From: Adineta vaga
Taxonomy: Eukaryota; Rotifera
Reading direction: 5' to 3'
Length of the DNA stretch: 64,000 nucleotides
Assembly (NCBI GenBank): GCA_021613535.1
Contig: CP075494.1
Location: forward strand, 14,756,001-14,820,000
Position 1 is the first letter of the stretch. Each line of letters starts with the position of its first letter. Positions 49,620 to 62,492 of the stretch are shown one piece after another. The notes below the pieces were generated by a model. The model saw nothing but the letters and a program-made list of their open reading frames with translations, made no database searches and was not told the origin of the DNA. Made by a program: the position numbers and the translations under genes.

Positions 49620-52200
49620 CTGTTAGAAAAATCAACAGAAAGCAAAAGGAAGTTGTGTACGATTGATCGTTCAATTTATTTTAGAAAACAGAAGAAAAAA
49701 AACACATCGATTTAAAAGTATTTCTAGAAAATGATTTTCTCGGTGATGACGAGAAGAAAAAATGAGTTCGGTCTCTCGGCACGATCCAGTGTATACACAT
49801 ATATATATATACACGTATTCAAAATTTATTCATTCTGTTTGTCTACTTGCTTGACTGTCATCTCAAAAAAAAAACTGTGCGTCAGAGTTATGAAGGTAAG
49901 TAAAAAGAAAAAAGAGAAAAATGTTCGTGAGAGTGATACAGAATAACGCGAACATCATATGAAAAGTAAGCATGCGAAAGTGCGAGAAAAAGAACAGAGA
50001 AGCAATACGAAAGCACGAGACAAAACGTATTGCGATGACTTTTTTCTTCTTATCAATCTAGGAAATAGAACTATTCTATATGTATCATTCATCTTTTTTC
50101 TTTTATTCAATTAATTGCCATTTACATACAGGAATTACTATTCATTTTCGAGACTTACTCTAAACTAGTTGATAGAAATGCTTTTTTAATCGACCATAGT
50201 CTATAATTTATAATTAGACGTAGTACGCATTTATGAAACAGTCATTTTCCAATTAATCAAATTAATTATTGACAATTTACGTTCTTTTAGTTCCTGTGTA
50301 ATTTTCATTTCCGAACAAGGTAAAACTATATCATTTATTCAGCAGATAATATATCAAGATAAGAAACTAAGAACAAGTGTTTTTTTTATTTCACAAAATA
50401 TTACTCTCTGTATAACATAAATTATCTCCTATTTAATATACAATTGTCATTGCATATGGACTCAACATGATTATATAAGAAAATTTATCATTGAAGATAA
50501 TTTTTTACAATAACATATTTTTATCAACCTAATATAATCATCTCTGACGTATATTTAGACGTATTCATCATTTATGCGTGCAAACACCGTCAGAATAATA
50601 AAATTTAGACATTGAATTGATTAATCAAGTTTTTTTTTTCTTAATGAAAACAACAACAATAATACATGAGATGACAGTCGAGAAAAATCTATATTTATTT
50701 GCAGATGATTTTCAAGTAGTTACCAATCATCTATAAATGAGTTCGCTATCTCACTTGAAAATCGTTTAATGGGAGAATGAACATCCGCTCGAAGCTCTAT
50801 CTATCCACTTTACTCAACATTGAGATTTGTCACAATTTCATGTATTCCACTCGAAAGTCTTCTTCATCATTCTATCAATGTTTTGCATGATAACACAAGA
50901 AAAAGAACGCGTAATAATAATGAAGTAGAGGCAAGGGAATTGAATAAATGCAAATGGCCGCAAGCATTTGTCTCCACATTTTTGCCTTGCTTGTACACTG
51001 TCTGCTCTTGTATGCTTCAATATATATAGATATACTTTCTAAGAATAAGAAGACGAAGACACAATGAATTAGAACAAAAAAAAACAGCAAGTGATCTGAA
51101 AATCGTCATTGTCGCCTTTATTGACTAGAGTACAGAACGAGCGCAAGCACAAGTCAGCATGTTACTGCTGTAGCACAGCTCGGAATCCTCTTTGCATCAT
51201 CAGCATGCATTGCTATTACTTCATCCCGTCGTTGATAACAACAACGACGACGAGGACGGCATTCTTGTCGACATTGCCGCCGTCGTCGTCGTCGTCGTCG
51301 CTAGCATCATCAGCAGGATTCTTCTACTACTAGTTGTGCGTTGCCTATCTAAGAAATGACGAAAACGACAAGAAGAAAAGATGAGAAAGAGAGAGTACAA
51401 GAAAAAGAAGAAGAAAGAAGGGAGAATAGGAAAAAAAAGAATGAAGGAAGTTTCTGTATGTCGTTGCATATTCTCTTAGCTAGCTTGCCACTATTTCCAA
51501 AAAAAAATAAAACAGTCGACTATTCCTTCTTGTTCTATGTGTATGTGCGTGCTTGTTGTATCCTCCTTCTTGCTCCTCCTTCTCAAATTATCATTATTCT
51601 TCTCTATATATCTTATCTTCACTGACTCTGTCCTATTAGTAGTAGTACTATTCTAATCTATGTTGAACAAACAAAACTTATATGATATAAAAATATATAG
51701 ATATCTCAATACATAATTGATCAAGATAGAAAAAGAAATCATTGAATAGTAGTACTTTACTAGAATTTTTTCTCTCTTTTTCTTTCCATATGTTTCAGAT
51801 TCGATCGATAAAAACATATGTCGTAGCATAGTATTGACATTGCTCATCGTTACCAAACCGAGTTCATATTTGTATTACAACAACTCGTTGTCATCTGTGA
51901 TGAACGTCGTTTCTCTCCGTTTCTGTGATCATTCCAAGAACAACAAACACAATAAAACTAGATCTTCTAACAACATTCGTCATCTCTATCATCATCTATT
52001 AACTCTTCAAAACTTAAAACAACAACAAACTTTTCTTCATCATTGCTGACAATTAATTTTTCGACTTATCTCCTCTTCATCATTTGAACTAGGACAATAG
52101 AATTTACTCGTTGAACAACGGAAGATAGATTAGTATCGAACGACGTAGACTCTTGCCGGAAATCTAATGCTGGCCGAGTCGATAATTTGATGATGCAAGT
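49620..52200. other. Long intergenic stretch upstream of the TASK channel
   Basis: About 2.6 kb between the divergent RNF217 and K2P genes. The left half is AT-rich. The right half (50.8-52.0 kb) is pyrimidine-rich, with (CGT)n at 51279-51300 and AG-rich runs. No coding frame I can support; it may hold non-coding first exons of the channel gene. Confidence 0.5.
51279..51300. repeat. (CGT)n microsatellite
   Basis: Seven CGT units in a locally GC-richer stretch, between RNF217 and the TASK channel. Confidence 0.8.
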
Positions 52201-55091
52201 ATGAAAAAACAAAACGTTCGTACCTTAACACTTATTGTTTCAACATTCAGGTTTGTTTCAAAACGAAAATTGATCGAAAATTGAAATTTTCTTCTTTAGC
52301 TATTTGCTTGTTGGTGCGGCCATATTCGACGCACTTGAATCCAATACAGAAGATTTGTTACGCAGACAATATCAAACAGCTGAAAAGAGCATGCTTATTA
52401 CTTATAATATCTCTCCTACTGAATATTTTGAACTTGAAGATATTGTTATCAAATATCAACCGCATAAAGCTGGTGCACAATGGAAATTTCCAGGAGCATT
52501 TTATTTTTCACTCACTGTTATAACAACTATCGGTAAGAAAGATTATTATTCATGATTGATCTTCTAAATTGAACTTATTCATTTTTTTTCTTCTTCTCTA
52601 TTTACTCATTGTCTTTCTCTTTCTATCAGTTCGAAGATTTATTTTTTATCTATATATATATACATGTCTTATGGGAACAAGAAAAGGATAAAAATAAGGT
52701 ACCCATTGCGTGTCAATTAAGGCAACTCACGATTCTCTCATATATTCTGTTTACTGATTAAAGAAGAAAAACGTTTCCTAAGATGTTCATGTGTTAGAAA
52801 TGTATTGGAAGAGAAGAAGTTTTTCTCATCCATTTGCTTCATTTCTTTTTATGTTCGTTTGATTGTATTGAGAAAAGAAAATCGGTAGACGTTTTTGTTT
52901 CAATTGTTTTTTGATGCATTTTTTTCTACTGTTAATTGTCAAAGTTTTTCTCCTAGTTGCGAAGACAAAAGGAAAAAAAAGGATGGGTGGAACATGAACG
53001 ATTTTTTGTTAATCTCTGTTGTATACACACGCACGAATCGCATTCCATTTTTTCCCCACAAAAAAACACAGACAGAAAGAAAGCCTAGATCTTGTTTGTT
53101 ACCAATGACATTCGACTCATTAGACTCTGTTGAGTGCGTCCTGTCACACAAATATATTTGGTTGTCGATAGGAACGTGAGAGAGAGAGAAAATAATTGTC
53201 AAAATTATAGTGATAGTATACGAGTTCTCGCGATGACGTCAATGAATGAATGTCATGTCCCTTATACACATATCAAGGTAATGACATGGAGATAATGCGG
53301 AAACCAATGGTCTGTTTAATGTATTATAACTTGTTAGAAATAAGAATATTTTTAAGCAACAGCTTGAGGCAAAAGTATCCTTGATATATGTGACATGAAT
53401 TCTCCATTTTTCTGTTTGTCTACGACCTTGGTTGATGTGATTATATCACAATAAAGCGAGAGAGAACAAAACCGAGTTATTATGATCAAAAGATATCGAA
53501 TGTAAATATGTGTAGATTTTTTTCCAGAGAATAAATCAATCACAAGAATAAATCGAAGATATTTATTAATGAAAAAAAGCTGTTATTTAATTCTCTAATG
53601 TATAGAACTGACTTTCTAATGACAGTTTAATAATTCTATTCGACATTTATTAGATCCATAGGGTTATTAGAAAAGATTTTTGAAGAGAAAAAGATTATGA
53701 CATTCATCATGTTTCTATTCTATCTGTAATCTAATTTTGAAAGAATTCCTATTACAGTAAAAACATCATTTATACGAGAAAAAGAAAGAAAGAAAGAAAG
53801 AAAGAAAAAAGATATTTTTTGAACACTTATTTCAATTCTAATCATAAATTTTCGATTGATTTCTAGGCTATGGCCATTCTTGTCCGACGACAAGTAAGTT
53901 CACAATTGATTGAGAATTTCTCTATGTGATTTGTTTGTTCCGTAGCTTGGGGAAAATCGTTTTGTATGCTCTATGCTGTTATTGGTATTCCACTTTGTCT
54001 TGTTATGTTTCAATCGGTTGGTGAACGTCTAAATAATTTTGCTAGTTGGTGTATAAAAACGATCAAGAAATGTTTGAAATTTCGTTTTTATGAATCTACC
54101 CAAACAGAACTTGTGATTGTTGGTACTGTTCTTGCAGTAGGAGTTGTTACAGGTGGTGCCGCTATGTTTCATCATTATGAATCATGGGGTTATTTCAATT
54201 GTGTTTATTACTGTTTTATAACATTAACAACTATAGGTAAAGAAGAAAAGCAAATTCCAAAGTTGATTGTTTTCTTTTTTTTTTGTGTCTTAAGGTTTTG
54301 GCGATTTTGTTGCTTTACAAACGAATGAAGCCTTGAATTCCAATGTTTTTTATGTAGTTTTATCTATGACATTTATTCTCTTTGGTCTAACAGTTGTCGC
54401 TTCGTCAATGAATTTACTTGTCCTAAGATTTTTAACAATGAATACGGAAGATGAACGACGCGAGGAAATTCAATCGGCTGTTGCTCGAAGTTCACTTCGA
54501 TTTGGTAGTGATATAATTAGTGCAAATGGTAAAAGAAAGAAAAAATTCTCTTTTAACAAACTATCATCTTTTTATTTAGGTACATTGATACCGACCTTTA
54601 GTCCTGATCAATTAGAATATCTTTCCACGGAATTAACTCCATCGGAATCCGAACCGTGTCATTGTTGTTCATGTTTTATGCGTCGACGAAAAGAACGTAA
54701 AAAATTTACTGTTCGCCGTATGCCAGGAAAAGTTGCTCATCTCGTACCAATGCAACGTTTTGATTCAGGAACAACAAAACGAAGTCTATCAGTAGCTAAA
54801 CCGTCCAATACTGATTTCAATCTTTCGTCATCGATGAAAATACCAACAATGACAAGAACATCCGTCGATAATCCTTCACTGGCTAATCGATCACCGCCAC
54901 CTCCTTTTCCTTCTTCAACATCAACTCATTCATTAAAACCACCGTCTGAACAAGCAACTCATGTGAATAAAAAAGACTTAGACAAGACATTATCACCAAC
55001 GAAAATCAAAGCAATTCTATCTCGTTTTCGACCAGATATCGAAATGATTCCAGTTCGATTCGATGGCAATGTCAAACGATCTTCCGTGTGA
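52201..55091 (+). CDS. KCNK9: Two-pore-domain K+ channel, TASK-1/3 type, 6 exons
   Basis: Acid-sensitive background potassium channel of the plasma membrane. Exons: 52201-52250, 52300-52532, 53867-53893, 53946-54236, 54295-54528, 54580-55091 (1347 nt, 448 aa). The start MKKQNVRTLTLIVSTFSYLL matches the TASK N-terminus. Pore 1 is TVITTIGYGHSCP (GYGH: the His is the TASK proton sensor) and pore 2 is TLTTIGFGDFVAL. The N-glycosylation site YNIS lies in the first cap loop. VVLRFLTMN after M4 equals the TASK gate/halothane motif, with Leu for Met. The tail ends FDGNVKRSSV, like TASK-1's terminal RRSSV trafficking signal. The 51-nt segment at 54529-54579 is stop-free, so retention is possible. KCNK3 and KCNK9 are not distinguished. 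Confidence 0.94.
53781..53807. repeat. (AAAG)n microsatellite in a TASK intron
   Basis: About six AAAG units, in the 1.3 kb intron that splits the first pore loop. Confidence 0.8.
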
Positions 55092-55357
55092 TCTCTTTTG
55101 TTTCTATACTGTATCTTTCAAAAAAAAACACAAACATGAAAATCTATCTTATTTCTTCATTCATACTTTTATTTTTTATGGTTATTATTATTATTATCAT
55201 CATCAAAGGAGAAAATAGGATTACACATAAACACATGAGAAAGAGAAAAGAAACTAATGAATATTGAATGTAAAAATAAATGATAAGAGATTCCTATATA
55301 CATATTGGATTATCTATCTAATCTACCATACATGTTTGGATAAGAGAAGATTTTTTT

Positions 55358-58300
55358 TTAATCAAAATCGTCGTCATCTGAGATATGATAAGTTTTCTTT
55401 GCAGTATTTTCACGTTGAACACGAGCCTAGAATGAAAACCTAACGAAATTCAATACTATCAAAGTTTTCTCAATACTTTTTTATTTGAATTTGGTGAAAT
55501 GGAAACAATAGCAATGTCATCATCTTCATCACTATCCTAGAAAGAAGAAAAAAAAGAAGATTTAAATAATTAAAAATGATGGATCAAATGAAAATTTACA
55601 GCTGTCGGTTTTGGTCGTTTGGCGGTTTTCGTTTCTTTTTTTGTAGCTTCTTTCTTTGTTGTTGTTGTTGTTGTACCAGGTTCTTTTTTAGCCTAGAAGA
55701 TTTTTATTGCAAAGAAAACAAAAAAGAATGATGAGAGAATCAATATTGACTTACTCGAGGTTTTTTTGGTTTATCCATTTTATTCTCATCTTTTGTTTGT
55801 CGATTTTGCATTAAAACATTCAATGCATTTGTCTTTTCAGGTGACTAGAAAAATCCATGGAAACTTATCAATAATGATCTTCCAAAACAAAAGTCACAAG
55901 AATTTACTTGAGGTTTTGCTTTTGGTTTACTTTTTTTAACAATTTTTTCCGTTTCTGAATCACTACCATGATAATCAGATTCATTGTCATCGAGATTTTC
56001 TTGATTTTCACCATCATCATCATCATCATCACTACCATAGTTAATCTTTTTGTCTTTAACTGTTCGTTTCACAGTACGTTTTGGAGAAATATCATCGGAA
56101 TTATCTTTTCCATCGATAGAAACAATAGATGTATTGCTATTTTCATCCATTGTACCATTCATTTTCTTTTCTTTCGTTTGTTCACTGGATTTCTTTTCTA
56201 GAAAGTGAAAATCAAAAGATAACGAAACGAAAATGAATGAATGAATGAATGAATGAAATACAAACCTGTTACACCACCGATTCTTCTCTTTTCTTTACAA
56301 CGTGTTTGCATCATTTGAGAAATTTCTTCGGATGAAACACCTTCATTAACAAGAAATTCAATAATCGTTCGTTTATCAGCAATAGTTTTTTCTTCCTAAA
56401 ACAATTCTTCATTATAAAACGAGGAGAAAAATAACAACAACACTAAATTGAATCATACTCGATTACGTTTAGCAAGTTCTTCGGCAACTTTCTTTACAAA
56501 TCCTGGATCGAGTATCGGTGCAATACGTTGACCATTGGGTGCAGGTCTTGTTTCAGCTCGTTGGGGTTTTGCTCCTTGGTTTTTACGACCTTTACTATCA
56601 CCACCCACTTTTTTCGTTGTATAATGAGCGACTTCGGACATTTCATCAGCACGTTCTTTTGCAATAGCCTAAATATCTCGAAGAAAACATGTTTCTATTC
56701 TTTGATACACTGAACTTACTTTATGATATTCTGATTCGAAGTTATTTAGATCATCTTCATATAAATCTTCCGGAGATTTCTTTTGTAAAGCTTCGAGTTT
56801 GTCATGTTTTTCTTGTTGATCTCGAAGAATTTCATTTCGTCGTTCTTTTGTTAAATTACGTAAAGACATGTTAATTAAGTAATCATAATAAGTTGTATCA
56901 ACTTTATTAGTTGTTACTACTGTCGTTGTTTTCGATTTTTGATTTTCATTCGAATCATCATCATCTTCATCGTCTTCATCATCTTCTTGTTTTCGTTGTA
57001 AATCAGCTAATTGATCAGGATTATCATTTGCAGAATTCACTTGAAAATCAACAGCAAACTAAATTTAACAATCTATAACTTTTTTGTCTAAATTTATTCT
57101 ATTAATTTACCTTCTTTTTTGCTTCTTCACGCCAGACTTTTTCCGGATCTCGATCATATTTACGTTCAATAAGCATTTCAACAACAGCACCGATCTTTTT
57201 ATTTTCTACACTAATAACATTTTCAATTTTTTCTTTAATAAATCGTGCAATATTATCCAATTTTGAACATTGTGATTGTAATGTTCCGACCATATATTCC
57301 TTTCGTTTGACATACATTTGAAGACGAACAGTAAAAAATTCTTGACAAATTTCTTCAGGACTTCGATAACGACGTAGAATACCATGATGATCAAAAAGAA
57401 CCATATTTGTTAATTTAAATGTTTCTTGTAAACGAAAAGTTTTATGAAGACCAGATTCATGAAATTTAGCAAATTGTCCTTGAGATAATTTCACAACGAA
57501 ACGAACTGTTGTATCCGTATGGTATTCTTTATAATCAAGAATACTTGGTGGAATATCATTACGTTTTGGATGAAGCATTACTTCGAGAACATTTTCTTTA
57601 TAATATTGTGTCCATGTACCAACAGGTAAATCTGTTATTTCAATTGTAGCTTCATCAAGTTTTGCACAAACACCATTGATAACTCCACGTGTACGATCAT
57701 TATCTAATAATTTAATTTCACCTGTAAAATTCTTATACCATGGAACTAATTCTTCCAATGTGAAAGTATCCGAATATGTAAATGGTTGACCAGTTGGATC
57801 ATTTAATGCTCGTTGTCGATTACGTTCTTGTCGAATGTAATATCTCATATTATTACTTAACGTTAAGGGATTGTAGGCAGGAATATCCGTTGAATAACCT
57901 GTTCCAACACCATGTGCACCGTTAACAAGAACAGTTGGAATAACAGGACAATACCATTCAGGTTCAATACTCATTCCATCTTCATTTAAATAAGTTAATA
58001 ATGGTTCATCATTTTTATTGAATAATGATAGAGCAAGAGGACTAAGTCGTGTGAAAATATAACGTGCAGAAGCTGCATCACTACCACCATGTAATCGTGT
58101 ACCAAATTGACCAGCTGGTACAAGAAAATTAATATTATTTGAACCAACAAAGTTTTGTGCAAGACCTACAATTGTATTGGTTAATGATTGTTCACCATGA
58201 TGATAAGCAGAATTTTCAGCTACTTTGCCACCTAATTGTGCGACTTTAATTTCACGTATTAAATTTTTCGTGAAACAAACAAACATGATTTTACGTTGAC

Positions 58301-60824
58301 CTGGTTTAAGACCATCCATTATACTTGGAATAGCACGTTCAGTACTTGATTTCGAAAATAGAACTAATTCTTTATTGATAAAATCATTAAAATTAATTTG
58401 TTTCGTATCTTTTTTATATAAATAATCCGATGGTAGATTCTGTTCACGTCTTTGATTAACATCTTCTGTATGCCATTTAATCCAATCTTTTCGATCATCA
58501 CTTAATGCACTATTGAATGCTAATTGTATAGCTAAATCATCTTTAATTGAATCATATTTAAATAAAATACGATGACGATCCATATTCGAAAAATATTCTT
58601 TCGCTTCTTTAGCAGTTGATGTACCCAAACCTGAGATTGACGATATAAATTCAAGAGATCAATTTCATAAGAAGAAAGAAAGAAAAAAAACCTTTGTAGT
58701 ATTTGCATTTCCATTTTTGCCAATTTGGTGTTGATGCTTGCCATTGTTCAAATTCAGGCATGGAATAAAATGGAATTACATCATTACCTTTGGTAACCTA
58801 GATGAAAGATACAAGTTAATGGCAATTGAATTAATCTGATGGATGTTCTTCTTACTTTAAGAATTGGTGTAATGAAAACTTCAATGTAATCATGTTTAAG
58901 TAAATTTGGCCATTTATAATGAATAAAATTAATAACTAAACCTTTAATATGACTACCATCTTGATCTTGATCAGCCATAATCATTAATTTTCCATAACGT
59001 AATTTGGTTAAATCACTTTTATTCACATATTTTTCTCCATAATTCAATCCAAGAATTTTCACTAATTGTGAAACTTCACTATTTTCCGTCATTTTCTTTG
59101 TCGTTGCTTCTCGAACATTTAACATTTTACCTTTCAATGGATAAACACCGTAACGATCTCGACCAATAACACCAAGTCCAGCTACAGCAAGTGCTTTAGC
59201 TGAATCTCCTTCAGTAACAATCAATGTACAAGATTGTGAATTCTTTGTTCCGGCATCATTAGCATCATCAAGTTTAGGAATACCTTTTAATTTCGATGTT
59301 TTCGAGCCACTTTGCTTTTGTAATTTCGCATCTTGTTTATGTTCAAGCCAATTAATGACTGATTCGACAATGCCAGTTTTTTTAATAATATCTTTAAAGA
59401 ATGTTTCATCATCTTTCAATGTACATGTTGATCCAAAATGTTTTCGTTCAGTTGCTAATTGTTTCTTTGCTTGTGATTCAAATTCAGGATTTTCAATTAA
59501 ACAATTAACAAAAACGAAAAGATGACTTTTCAATTGCATTGGTTTAAGATTTTCTCCCGCTGCTTTACTTTTCTTTTTAATATGTTCAACTAATTTCGGA
59601 CAAATTTGTTCAGTAATATAATCAACATGTTTTCCACCTTCGGATGTTAAAATTGAATTGACAAAACTAACTTGTGTAAAACCATTATTATGATCATTCT
59701 TTGCTACACCAACTTCCCAACGTTCATTGACTTTTTTATAAACAATTTCTTTTTCTGATGTTTCAAGATACATTAACATATAATCTTTCATATTTTTCAC
59801 TGGAATACGTTTCCCATTGAGTGTTACTTTACAACCAGTTGATATTGCAACATCATAAGCACGTCGTTTGAATAATGCTACAAGATCATCATCAAATTTT
59901 TCCAATTGAAATCGTTTTAAATCCGGTACGAAAGTAATTCGTGTAAATTCTTTTGGATTATCACTTGTTTTAGTTACAATTGCATCTTGTGGATCACGCA
60001 TATTATTTGTCCAAGTCTAGAAAAATGTCATATTCATTTATTTAAACGAACAAATAAATCATACTTGTTTAAAAGATTTTTTATATTCTTTTGAACATGT
60101 TTCAACGGTAAATTTTGTACTAAAAATATTTGTTACTTTCGCACCATAACCATTCCGACCACCTATGTTTAGAAATGAAATGAAAATTGGAAGAAAAATT
60201 TATAGATTTATTTTACCAGTAATTCGTTTTTGATTATCATTGAAATTATCAGATGTAAGAAGTTTACCAAAGATTAATGTTGGAATATAAATCGATTCAT
60301 CTTGAGCCCATTTACGAACAGGAATACCACGACCATCGTTACAAATTTTAATTTCACCTTTTTCTCTAATCATATCGAAAGTTAATTGAATCAATTTTGT
60401 AAAACAATATCTACGTACTGATTGATATCTACATCGATGGAAGTCATTGTTGAATCACGTTGCTTGTTATCAGCAGCATTAACTAAATATTAGACGAAAT
60501 TTTCGAAAAGTAAACACAATTTTCTTATCATTACCGAGAATTTCATCAAAAATTTTGTAAAGACCAGGTATATATGTGATCTGTTTTTTGATAATTTTTG
60601 GTCCTTCTTCACTTGTCTCATCAACAATCCACATTTCCTATAATATCAAAATGATTGAAGACGATATTCGGAGAAGATGTTATTTTTACTTCATGACATG
60701 GTTTATTTGATCCAATATATGTTTCAGGTCGTTTGAGAATATGATCAAGTTGTTCGAGAAGTTGATAAGTTTCTTCATCTTTATTTGGTGCATCACTTAT
60801 AGATTTATTCATTGAAGACGCCAT
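55358..60824 (-). CDS. TOP2: DNA topoisomerase II
   Basis: Type IIA topoisomerase that passes one duplex through another in the nucleus, needed for chromosome segregation. The start is ATG 60824 (MASSMNKSISDAPNKDEET). The GHKL ATPase has GLYKIFDEILVNAADNKQRD and ICNDGRGIPV. The TOPRIM domain has TLIVTEGDSAKALA and MIMADQDQDGSHIKG. The breakage-reunion core has SMDGLKPGQRKIMF-like motifs (SIMDGLKPGQRKIM), AYHHGEQSL, GQFGTRLHGGSDAASARY with the catalytic Tyr, then IFTRLSPLAL. The coiled-coil gate ends with ERKYDRDPEKVWREEAKKK. The divergent C-terminal tail is acidic, with KK runs and DDDDFD at the stop (55358-55360). Roughly 15 exons; the long internal ones (60001-58861, 58625-57110) carry most of the protein. 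Vertebrate alpha/beta cannot be assigned. Confidence 0.95.
56234..56258. repeat. (TGAA)n microsatellite in a TOP2 intron
   Basis: Six TGAA units in an intron of the acidic C-terminal tail region. Confidence 0.8.
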
Positions 60825-62292
60825 GATACAAAACAACGTCTTTCAATCAATGTGAAGAACGTTTCGATACAATGATGAATTATGTGTATATTCACCGCCA
60901 ATCTAAGAATGAATAGAAACGACGTTTGTCTATTTCTCTCTCTTTAAATAATCATGTGATACTTTGTTTAACAAAGTCTTTGTATTTATATGTTGGATTT
61001 TTGTTCGTTTCTCTTTATTTAAAATGATGAGTTCATTTCAAAGTATTATCAGGATGATAATAAACTATTAAATGAAGTTGAGAGGATTTTGAATATATGT
61101 TTTGAGAAGTACAGAGAAAAATCGTTGAATTTAAGTTCGATAGATGCCTCTATTTGTCATTTATCGATATGAAAACTATAGAAAAAGTAGGTCCTATATC
61201 TTTTTTGATGAAATCGTTGAATACTAACTGAAATTTTCCAATGCTAGATGAACTCAGATTTCTTACTTTCATACTATATCTCACCGACAAAAGAAATACA
61301 TAGTAGATAAAACAAAATGAACACTATCACCATAATAATCAATATTTTGTATTTTCGCATTCTAATTATCTTTCATAAATTATATATAAATCGATAGAAA
61401 ACAGTGACTGTTTAATTATTTTCAATAAAACATCATAGAAGTTCATGTGAAAAGAAAAATTTCATTACATAGGTCATTTAATTATTCATTTAGGGCATGT
61501 TAACACAAAGGTGCGTGAGTGTCTTCTTGCACATTTTGATGCCAAAATAGATGTTCTATTGCTTTTAAATATAGAAGCTCGAGTAACCAATGTTCATTAA
61601 AACACAAAATTCGACGTCATATTTTCAAGTAGGAGTACACCATAGGTGTGAAGAGAAAAAAAAACATAGTCCAAAGAAATTTGAAGACTTATTCAAGCAG
61701 ATAATATATCTTCTGTTTCTTTTTTTTTCTCTCTTCATTTTAGTCTACTTCGTGTCAATGGTAACACTAAAACATAATCTAAGCGTATTTCCTATCCTCT
61801 TTTTACCGTTTAGTTTAATTACATATTATGAAATTTATGAGAGAATATAGATTACTTCGCAATGAGAACCATCTAAGTAACATTACGTCGTAGTTTTTTT
61901 TCTATATTGAAGATAAGAAGAAAAAACTGTTCTGTTTTATTTCAAGTATATACGAAATCCTATTCCTTTACGTTTTTTTTCGTTAATTTTTGTATATTTA
62001 CATATAATTCATAACGATTCAGTTTTTTTCTTTTTTCAGACTAAACCATATAGTATTTATGGCCAACGTATTTGTTATTTTTAGTTCTTTCTGTATAATA
62101 TATCAAACTTAGAGTACGTTGTGTGCTTAGCAATTTAAATAAGTTGACACTCTTGCATTTTTTTAATCAATTTTTTACGATGATTCATTCTATGTCTCAT
62201 CATAAACGACAATACTTACTCATACATAAGATTGAGTATATAAAGTATTGAAGTTTCTATTTTTCTTCATATTATTTAAGACAAATCGAATT
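60825..62292. other. Intergenic stretch, no gene seen
   Basis: About 1.5 kb of AT-rich DNA between TOP2 and the possible first exon at 62293. An open frame near 61590-61850 is hydrophobic and shows no splice support, so I do not call it. Confidence 0.5.
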
Positions 62293-62492
62293 ATGGATTC
62301 ATTAAATAGTACGGAACAAATATTTCAACAAGAGAATAAACATTATTTACATAAACCAGTCCAACAAGTTCGAAGTTATGATAATACTCGTCAAAAACAA
62401 AAGAAACAACAAACATTTATTAGACATAATCGTTCAAAGTCTACCGGTTTTCGACATTCTATACGACATTTAACTTCATGTGCTTTAGTCAG
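62293..62492 (+). CDS. Possible first coding exon of a gene continuing beyond this window
   Basis: ATG 62293 opens 66 codons (MDSLNSTEQIFQQENKHYLH, then KPVQQVRSYDNTRQKQKKQQ) ending at AG/GTAAATC in a basic Ser-rich stretch. Codon use resembles the real exons nearby. The next exon was not found in the remaining 1.5 kb, so the intron may be long. Family not recognised. Confidence 0.4.

Noticed and set aside
53352-53543. Minus-strand frame in a TASK intron
   Set aside because: No signal that it is expressed; it lies in a long AT-rich intron and has no family resemblance.
61590-61850. Hydrophobic 86-codon open frame
   Set aside because: No splice, composition or neighbour support; AT-rich DNA often gives such Phe/Leu frames.
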